Positions 30,919 through 36,414 of a stretch of DNA of 36,414 nucleotides are shown one piece after another. The number at the start of each line of letters is the position of its first letter. The stretch's first letter is position 1. The notes beneath the pieces are model-generated. The model ran no database searches, was not told the origin of the DNA, and saw only the letters and a list, made by a program, of their open reading frames with translations. Where the stretch lies: assembly GCA_016218465.1 (NCBI GenBank), contig JACREA010000084.1, positions 1 to 36,414 on the forward strand. Direction: 5' to 3'. The position numbers and the translations under genes were made by a program. Source of the stretch: Nitrosomonadales bacterium. GTDB lineage: Bacteria > Pseudomonadota > Gammaproteobacteria > Burkholderiales > Gallionellaceae.

Positions 30919-32919
30919 TTATAGTTTGGCAAGTTGCTGGGTTAGATAGATGCTGGTTTGGTTCATGTTGGTTAGCATGCCGTCCAGCGCGGTAAATTGG
31001 GCGCGGTAGCGTTTTTCCACGCCGATCAAACGGGTTTCCAGATCACTGCGGCGCTTGCCGATATCCTTGATGGTGCTGTTAATGCCGTTGGTGGCGCTAG
31101 TGAGAGGCCCATCGCCGGCAAGCATGGAAGCCGACCATTTGCTCAGTGTGCTGGCGTAGCCTTGCGAGTAATTCAATGTGCCGCGCGCACCGGTTGTCCC
31201 GTCGTTGATGAGGATACTCAACCCCTGCGGATCGCCGTTGGCCGCGCTTAAAATTTGGCCAGAGCCGGTCGCGCTTGCGCCGCCGATTGAACCAGCCACA
31301 TCCACACCGTTGTCCTGCGTGGGGATGCCCAGCAGGTCTGTCGCGCCATTGCCGCCGGTGATGGTAACGCTGGATGATGAGCCATACTGGGTCGAGGTGA
31401 TGGTGAGCACGCCGGTAGTCTGGGTAACCGCGACCGAGATTCCTGCATTGGCCAGCGCGGTTACGCTGTTGAGCCTGGACTGCAACTCGGCAGCCAGTGT
31501 CGTTGCGGTATATGACGGGTTGGCGGTCAATACCACTGATGCGCTGATCCCGTTTACCGAGAAGCTCAGTGCGTCATTCACCCCCGCCTGGATATTGGTG
31601 ACAGCAGCGCTTCCTCCACTGAGCTTGCCTTGGGTCGCGATCTGCGTGATGTTCACCGCATAACTGCCTGCCTTGGTCGCGGTAGTGGCATTGTTGAAAC
31701 TGACCAGGCTATCGGTTGCCTTGCCAACCGAAGTGAACAGGCTGGCGACATCGCTGAAATTGCTGGCAATCGCGCTATCCAGTTTGGCTTGATTAAGCGC
31801 CAGAGAGCCGTCCCTTTGCGCAGTGATGCCGATATCGGCGAGCGTGGTCAGCGCACCCGAGGCGCCGGCGACCGGCGTGCTTAACATGCCGCGCAGTTGC
31901 GCTTGCAAGGTGCGCACCGTGCTGTCGCCCTGCAGAGTGGCCGCTTGTTTGGTGGATGAGTCGTAGGCAGACACATTCTTGAGTGTCGCCGCGAGATCGT
32001 TGTACGCCTTTACAAAACTGGAAATAGAGCTGATGATTCCTGCGGTATCGCGCGCCACGGTAAGATTGGCGGTGGCGGCTTCCTTGTTCAGCGTGAAGGT
32101 GACGCCCTGGATCACATCGGAGACGGTGTTGGAAGTCTTGCTAACTGAAATCCCGTTTACCTTGAACACGGCATTTTGAGCGGTGACGGTTTGGTTCAAA
32201 TGCTGGGCGGCTGCCAGTCCGGCAGGGTCATGCGCCATCAGGGCATCTATGGTCCCGTCTCCGCCGCTGGTAGTGATTTTGAGGCTGTTGCTCACGCCAT
32301 TATTGTCCGAGGCCAGCACGAGACGGTAAGGTGCAGCAGTGCCATCGTTGACGATGGTGGCGGTCACGCCGATCCTGGCGGAGTTGATCGCGTCGCGGAT
32401 GCCTTGCAATGAATTGTTGCTGCTGTCTATGGTGATACTCTTGGTGCCACTGCCGTTTGATGCGAAGGTTGCGCCGCTGTAAACGCCGGCGGTCAACGTC
32501 CCACCGCTGATGGCGCCGAAATCGAAAGTAACCGTAGTCGCAACACCATCGCTGATGGCGGCGGTGCTGCTGGTTTGCCCGGTAGCAACCAGTTTTTGCG
32601 CCTGAGACAGGCTGGTTACATCCAGAGAATAAGTGCCTGCCACCGCAATACTGGTGGCAGAGGCAGAAACAACGGTGGCGTCAGAAGGCGTGGCCTTGAG
32701 CGTATTGAACTTGCCCGGGCTGTTCAACCCTTGCAGGGCGGATTGAAAACCGGACACGGCTCCTTTGACGCTGCCGAAAGCGGAGAGCTTGGCTTGGTAG
32801 CTAGCCTCCCTGGTGTTGAGCTTGGCGATCGGCTGGCGTTCGACTGTCATCAGCTGAGTGACGATGCTGTTCACATCAAGACTCGATGTGCCTGTCGCCG
32901 TTGTTGAAGTCGTAGCCAT
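30919..32919 (-). CDS. fliD: Flagellar filament cap protein FliD (HAP2)
   Basis: A 666-residue cap that helps flagellin assemble at the tip. The N-terminus has SSLDVNSIVTQLMTVERQPI, and the C-terminus SDLETRLIGVEKRYRAQFTA then LDGMLTNMNQTSIYLTQQLA is diagnostic. It is much longer than Salmonella FliD (about 470). The extra part around residues 420-540 holds flagellin-IN-like repeats such as INGIS-type and TANPSYTATTLAAELQSRL segments. fliS follows after 15 bases. Confidence 0.95.
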   Translation of the reverse strand: MATTSTTATGTSSLDVNSIVTQLMTVERQPIAKLNTREASYQAKLSAFGSVKGAVSGFQSALQGLNSPGKFNTLKATPSDATVVSASATSIAVAGTYSLDVTSLSQAQKLVATGQTSSTAAISDGVATTVTFDFGAISGGTLTAGVYSGATFASNGSGTKSITIDSSNNSLQGIRDAINSARIGVTATIVNDGTAAPYRLVLASDNNGVSNSLKITTSGGDGTIDALMAHDPAGLAAAQHLNQTVTAQNAVFKVNGISVSKTSNTVSDVIQGVTFTLNKEAATANLTVARDTAGIISSISSFVKAYNDLAATLKNVSAYDSSTKQAATLQGDSTVRTLQAQLRGMLSTPVAGASGALTTLADIGITAQRDGSLALNQAKLDSAIASNFSDVASLFTSVGKATDSLVSFNNATTATKAGSYAVNITQIATQGKLSGGSAAVTNIQAGVNDALSFSVNGISASVVLTANPSYTATTLAAELQSRLNSVTALANAGISVAVTQTTGVLTITSTQYGSSSSVTITGGNGATDLLGIPTQDNGVDVAGSIGGASATGSGQILSAANGDPQGLSILINDGTTGARGTLNYSQGYASTLSKWSASMLAGDGPLTSATNGINSTIKDIGKRRSDLETRLIGVEKRYRAQFTALDGMLTNMNQTSIYLTQQLAKL

Positions 32920-32926
32920 GATCTTG

Positions 32927-33319
32927 CTAAGCTTTTTGTTTTAACAACAAACCTTTTTGGATGTTTTCTATAGCGCGGGAAATCGCCAATGCCTCTTCCG
33001 AGGGGAATTGGCGGATCACATCGCCGGTTTCAGAATCTACCAGTTTGACAATAGATTTTTTAGTGTCCGTGTCCACGGTAAATTCCAGATTCTTGTTCGA
33101 CTGCTTCATTACCTTGTTGATGTTGCCCACTACATTTTGTAGCTGTGTAGCAGATGGTTGCTGTTCGGCCACCTGTTTTGCTGCAGCCTGCTCAAATACA
33201 ACACCAGGCTTGACTTCAACATTTGAGCGGGCGGTAACAACGGCACCGGGTTCACCATCGCTGGTGAACCTGGCAGGCTGTGGAGCTTGAGCCATGTTGC
33301 TGGTATTTTGGATGAGCAT
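32927..33319 (-). CDS. flaG: Flagellar protein FlaG
   Basis: A 130-residue protein linked to filament length in polar flagellates. The conserved C-terminal half has LQNVVGNINKVMKQSNKNLE then FTVDTDTKKSIVKLVDSETG and DVIRQFPSEEAL. The N-terminus is variable. It lies between fliC and fliD as in Pseudomonas, Vibrio and many betaproteobacteria. fliD begins 7 bases downstream. Confidence 0.94.
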   Translation of the reverse strand: MLIQNTSNMAQAPQPARFTSDGEPGAVVTARSNVEVKPGVVFEQAAAKQVAEQQPSATQLQNVVGNINKVMKQSNKNLEFTVDTDTKKSIVKLVDSETGDVIRQFPSEEALAISRAIENIQKGLLLKQKA

Positions 33320-33343
33320 TTCGCCTCTCCCTTATCTCAAAAT

Positions 33344-33367
33344 CCCAGCCGGATCTTCTCGGCTGGG
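33344..33367 (-). terminator. Hairpin after fliC
   Basis: On - it reads CCCAGCCG, loop AGAAGATC, CGGCTGGG, then ATTTTGAG: an 8-bp GC-rich stem with a short T-tract 17 bases after the fliC stop. It fits a partial terminator that lowers read-through from the highly expressed fliC into flaG-fliD. Confidence 0.72.
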
Positions 33368-33383
33368 GTTGTCACCTTGCCTG

Positions 33384-34883
33384 TTAACGCAACAGAGTCA
33401 ATACGTTTTGTGGCAATTGGTTCGCTTGCGCCAACATCGCCGTACCTGCTTGCTGCAATATCTGGTTACGGGTCAGTTGCGAAGTTTCAGCCGCAAAGTC
33501 GGTATCCATGATGCGGCTGCGTGATGCAGTCAGGTTTTCCGACGTGGTTTGCAGACTGGTCACAACCGATGCGAAACGGTTCTGATAAGCGCCAAGCGAG
33601 GCGCGTGAACTGTTTATTGTGGTGATCGCACCGTCAAGGACAGCCAACGCACTGGTAGCGGCGGCGGCGGTCAGCACGTTCATCGAAGAGATGCTGGACA
33701 CTGACGATACGGTAGTCGGCGCCGTAGTGGCTCTGGTAAAGCCATCAGTACCAACCGCAGCAGCAGCTACACCACCGCCGATCACGATACCTGCCGCGTT
33801 GGTGCTGTTAAGCGTGACTGTGGCATGAGTAGCTACAGCGGCGACTGGACCTACAACGTCTCCGGTAGTCAAACCAAAGGCCGCTAATGCAGCTGCAGCA
33901 GTGGTCGTGCCCGTTGCCAGCAAACTGATGTCACGCCCATCTGCCGCCGTCAAAGTAACAGCGCCAGTGGTTGCATTTGCTGTTGCCGTTACGCCAGTCT
34001 GGTTGCTCACCGAATTGACCGCTGCCGCGACGTTGGCGCCTTGACCGGTGGCCTGGCCACCCGCAGCAATCGCACCGACCGAGATGCCATTTATGGTGAA
34101 ACTGTTGGCGGCAGTGAAGGCGGTAAATACTGACGCTGCCGCACCAGCGACAGTGGTTGCATTCGCTGTTGCAGTGACCCCGGAACTTCCAGAAATGGCA
34201 TTGATGGCCGCGGCTATCGAGTATCCGCTGCCGGTGCTCTGGCCCGGCAAGGCTCCAGCCACTGACGCACCAACCTGGAATCCGTTCAAGGTCAGGTAAC
34301 CGGCAGTCAATGCGGCTGTTGGCGCTGCTGAAGTTACCGTAGCCGAAGTTGTCGCTCCGGCGCTGCCCAATGCGGTGGTGCGTGCGCTGGCAATCGAGCT
34401 GATATCGATCCGGTCGTTTGCAGTAGCGCCAGCACCGACGTGGAAAGTTTGCGCAGTGAACGTGCCATCCAGCAGCTTCGTACCGTTGAATGAGGAGTTT
34501 TGCGCCACACGGTCAATTTCTGCAGCCAGCGATTGCACTTCAGCGTCAAGCGAAGCGCGATCTGATACAGAATTGGTGGCGTTGGCCGATTGCACCGCCA
34601 GGTCACGCATCCGCTGCAAATTGATGCCGATCTGCGCCAGATCACCTTCAGCCGTCTGCGCCAGAGAGATACCATCGTTAGCGTTACGCGAGGCTTGATT
34701 GTTGCCGTTGATTTGTGAGGTCATCCGGCTGGCAATCGCCATCCCCGCTGCGTCGTCCTTGGCGCTGTTGATGCGCAGGCCGGAAGACAAACGCTGCAAA
34801 GAGGTTTGCAGCGCGCTTTGCGAGCTGTTCAGGTTGCGTTGGGCATTCAGGGACGCAATGTTGGTATTAATGAATTGAGGCAT
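33384..34883 (-). CDS. fliC: Flagellin FliC
   Basis: A 499-residue filament subunit. The N-terminus MPQFINTNIASLNAQRNLNS with SGLRINSAKDDAAGMAIA and the C-terminus RIMDTDFAAETSQLTRNQIL then QQAGTAMLAQANQLPQNVLT are the conserved D0/D1 parts. The middle is alanine/threonine-rich and has two repeated flagellin-IN-like units, each with GVTATANATT after a stretch like NGISVGA or NGFQVGA. AAAGGAGA precedes ATG 34883. A sigma-28 promoter lies about 95 bases upstream. Confidence 0.98.
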   Translation of the reverse strand: MPQFINTNIASLNAQRNLNSSQSALQTSLQRLSSGLRINSAKDDAAGMAIASRMTSQINGNNQASRNANDGISLAQTAEGDLAQIGINLQRMRDLAVQSANATNSVSDRASLDAEVQSLAAEIDRVAQNSSFNGTKLLDGTFTAQTFHVGAGATANDRIDISSIASARTTALGSAGATTSATVTSAAPTAALTAGYLTLNGFQVGASVAGALPGQSTGSGYSIAAAINAISGSSGVTATANATTVAGAAASVFTAFTAANSFTINGISVGAIAAGGQATGQGANVAAAVNSVSNQTGVTATANATTGAVTLTAADGRDISLLATGTTTAAAALAAFGLTTGDVVGPVAAVATHATVTLNSTNAAGIVIGGGVAAAAVGTDGFTRATTAPTTVSSVSSISSMNVLTAAAATSALAVLDGAITTINSSRASLGAYQNRFASVVTSLQTTSENLTASRSRIMDTDFAAETSQLTRNQILQQAGTAMLAQANQLPQNVLTLLR

Positions 34884-34977
34884 TTTGGTTCTCCTTTACT
34901 GGGTTTGTTATCCGGCCTGATTGCCGTTCACATTGGTTAGCCTTTGCTGCCGGGCTCATTAACCGCCGTTATTCCAG

Positions 34978-35004
34978 TTATCGGAAGGAGCGGGGAAAAC
35001 TTTA
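34978..35004 (-). promoter_or_regulatory. Sigma-28 (FliA) promoter of fliC
   Basis: Read on -: -35 TAAAGTTT (34997-35004), 11-base spacer, -10 TCCGATAA (34978-34985). The -35 is exact consensus and the -10 differs at one base. It gives a leader of about 90 bases before the fliC ATG. Confidence 0.9.
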
Positions 35005-35061
35005 GAAGCATTTTTAAAATTTTCGTTTGATGTGTTTTCCACGGTGCTTTTCAACAATCCG

Positions 35062-36390
35062 TCATTGGGCCATTACCACGCGGTTCTTGCCGGCTTTCTT
35101 GGCTTGATACATCGCCTTGTCGGCGCGACCGATGACATCTTCCTGCGATTCTTCCGCTGCGCGCAGCGCCACGCCTGCGCTGAAGGTGACCAGGACACGT
35201 TCGTTTTCATGCAGGAAGAATTTCCTGGTGAGTTCGCGTTGCAGGCGTTCGATGGTCGCGGCGGCCTCTTCAATGCCGATACCCGGCAGGACGATGACAA
35301 ATTCCTCGCCGCCGTAGCGCGCTACCGAGTCGCTGGGGCGCAGCGCTTCTTTAATGATGTTGCTCAGGTGAATGAGCGCCTGATCGCCGGCGTAATGACC
35401 GAGTGTGTCGTTGAGGCGTTTGAAGTCGTCGATGTCGAGCAGCGCGATGCAAATGGGCGTCTGGCTGCGGTCCGCGCGCGTGGCCTCGCGTTCGAAGGCT
35501 TCGTCCAGGCCGCGCCGGTTGAGCGCGCCGGTGAGCTGGTCTTCGCGCACCAATTCGCTGACCTGCGAGAGCTCCTGTTCAAGTTTTCTGATTTTGGCTT
35601 CGGACTCCTGCACCTGTTTGCGGGTGTCAGCCAATTCTTCGTGCGAGCGCAACGCGCTGGCCTGGATGATGCGCGTATCCTGCATGATGTCGTCCAGCAG
35701 GTGGCTTAACTCGACAAGGTTGCTTGATTTGCTGATCTTTTTGCTGTAGCCCTCGATCTTGTGATGGTAGTCGCCGGTGCTTTCGGTGATTTCCCCCAGC
35801 CGGTCAATAAAGGTGGTCATCAGGCTCTTGAGCGTGGTCTTGGCGTCGCTCAGGCTTTGCTTGAGCATGCCCTGCTTGATGATGGCATCGCGCAGGCTGC
35901 GCTCGGCATCGGCGATGGCACGCCTGTCAATCGGGTTGGTGATGATATCCTGCAGGATGACGATTTGTCCGTGCAGCCATTCTTCGTTCTCGACCATTTC
36001 GCCGATGTTCTCCACCAGCAGGCGCAACAGGCGCACCAGGCCTTCGTGAATTTTGGCCTTGTCGCCGCCGCGCAGTTCGGCCTTTATCCAGAATTGGCGC
36101 AGTTGTTTGGCCAGCACGATGACTTGCTCGTGCGTTTTGATGCCGCGCACCTGCCGGGCGAGGGCTTGCACTTCCTGCGCCAGTTCCGGTTGCGCGCTGA
36201 GTATGCTTTCCAGCGTTTGCGCCAGCAATTCAGAAAGTTTGCCGAGTATTCCGGTATCGCCGCCAAGTGTGCCGGCAGAAGCCGTCAATGCCGCAGACGA
36301 TTCTGTCTTCTGTCCTCTGATAGAACTACTAGCCATTCGACTAGGCTGGCAAACAGCGCCAGCCAAGTCGCTGGTTATGCCATCTGTCAT
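35062..36390 (-). CDS. Diguanylate cyclase (GGDEF domain)
   Basis: A 442-residue enzyme that makes c-di-GMP from two GTP. The C-terminal GGDEF domain begins near DQLTGALNRRGLDEAF (284-299). The active site is GGEEF (360-364) and the inhibitory site RPSD (351-354) lies five residues before it, so product inhibition is expected. The N-terminal 280 residues are helical and cytoplasmic, with a coiled coil (about 245-280) and no membrane segment. The first 30 residues are encoded by P core 5 and heptamer repeats. The frame is open to the window edge, so the true start may be upstream or internal. Confidence 0.9.
   Translation of the reverse strand: MTDGITSDLAGAVCQPSRMASSSIRGQKTESSAALTASAGTLGGDTGILGKLSELLAQTLESILSAQPELAQEVQALARQVRGIKTHEQVIVLAKQLRQFWIKAELRGGDKAKIHEGLVRLLRLLVENIGEMVENEEWLHGQIVILQDIITNPIDRRAIADAERSLRDAIIKQGMLKQSLSDAKTTLKSLMTTFIDRLGEITESTGDYHHKIEGYSKKISKSSNLVELSHLLDDIMQDTRIIQASALRSHEELADTRKQVQESEAKIRKLEQELSQVSELVREDQLTGALNRRGLDEAFEREATRADRSQTPICIALLDIDDFKRLNDTLGHYAGDQALIHLSNIIKEALRPSDSVARYGGEEFVIVLPGIGIEEAAATIERLQRELTRKFFLHENERVLVTFSAGVALRAAEESQEDVIGRADKAMYQAKKAGKNRVVMAQ
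36301..36318. repeat. H element arm next to P core 5
   Basis: TTCTGTCTTCTGTCCTCT is a 7-bp-unit arm like those of H elements 1, 2 and 6. It directly precedes P core 5, repeating the junction seen at 18270-18275. Confidence 0.65.
36319..36378 (+). repeat. P core 5 (60-bp palindromic element)
   Basis: It starts right after CCTCT and runs GATAGAAC ... GCTGGTTAT. The inner stem is GGCTGGC/GCCAGCC around AAACAGC, a third paired variant. In reverse complement it is read in frame at the start of the GGDEF gene, in the same frame as P core 2 in fliO. Confidence 0.85.
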
Positions 36391-36414
36391 CCGGCTAGCC
36401 TGGCGCAGTCGCGC

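Noticed and set aside
36319..36378. P core as an integron attC site
   Set aside because: The size and bulged stem are suggestive, but the required RYYYAAC and GTTRRRY core sites are not present at the ends and no gene cassettes lie between copies.

Overview
This window is almost entirely one bacterial flagellar gene cluster. It runs from the C-terminus of an upstream gene (probably flhG/fleN) through fliA, stator genes, the rod-hook operon, the basal body/export operon and the filament operon to a diguanylate cyclase gene. The organism is probably a betaproteobacterium, perhaps of the Nitrosomonadales/Gallionellaceae type. That is an inference from the MotC/MotD-type stator pair after fliA, the Salmonella-like flg and divergent fliE/fliF layouts, the flaG-fliD-fliS-fliT filament block with a second FliK-like gene plus fhlB, and the many short palindromic repeats. 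No 16S rRNA or other taxonomic marker is present.

Layout: (1) 3-2644, + strand: flhG end, fliA, motC-like, motD-like. (2) 2708-4627, - strand: flgN, flgM, flgA. (3) 4911-15537, + strand: flgBCDEFGHIJKL. (4) 15603-27138, - strand, read right to left: fliF G H I J K L M N O P Q R. (5) fliE alone on + at 27315-27635, divergent from fliF. (6) 27810-36390, - strand, read right to left: GGDEF gene, fliC, flaG, fliD, fliS, fliT, a FliK-like gene, fhlB, ycgR.

Together the genes encode the MS and C rings, export gate and ATPase complex, rod, L/P rings, hook, junctions, cap, filament, chaperones and a stator, plus two c-di-GMP functions (YcgR brake and GGDEF enzyme). Near-consensus sigma-28 promoters with 11-bp spacers lie upstream of flgM, flgK and fliC. 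Together with fliA and flgM in the window, they show a complete FliA/FlgM late-gene circuit. Chemotaxis genes, flhA, flhB and a master regulator are not in this window.

The most unusual content is in the gaps. Several families of small palindromic elements are interleaved with the operons: (a) a 57-60 bp hairpin ('P core', five copies) whose inner stem covaries between copies and whose end always abuts CCTCT; (b) elements with 7-bp tandem-repeat arms in inverted orientation around a core ('H elements'); (c) longer composite elements built from a GTTAAC..GAAACTCGCG module and a CCCTCTCCC/GGGAGAGGG module ('B elements'), some with a P core nested inside. These elements supply stop codons, ribosome-binding sites, protein linkers and apparently the signal peptide of FliO. 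Family names P, H and B are mine.
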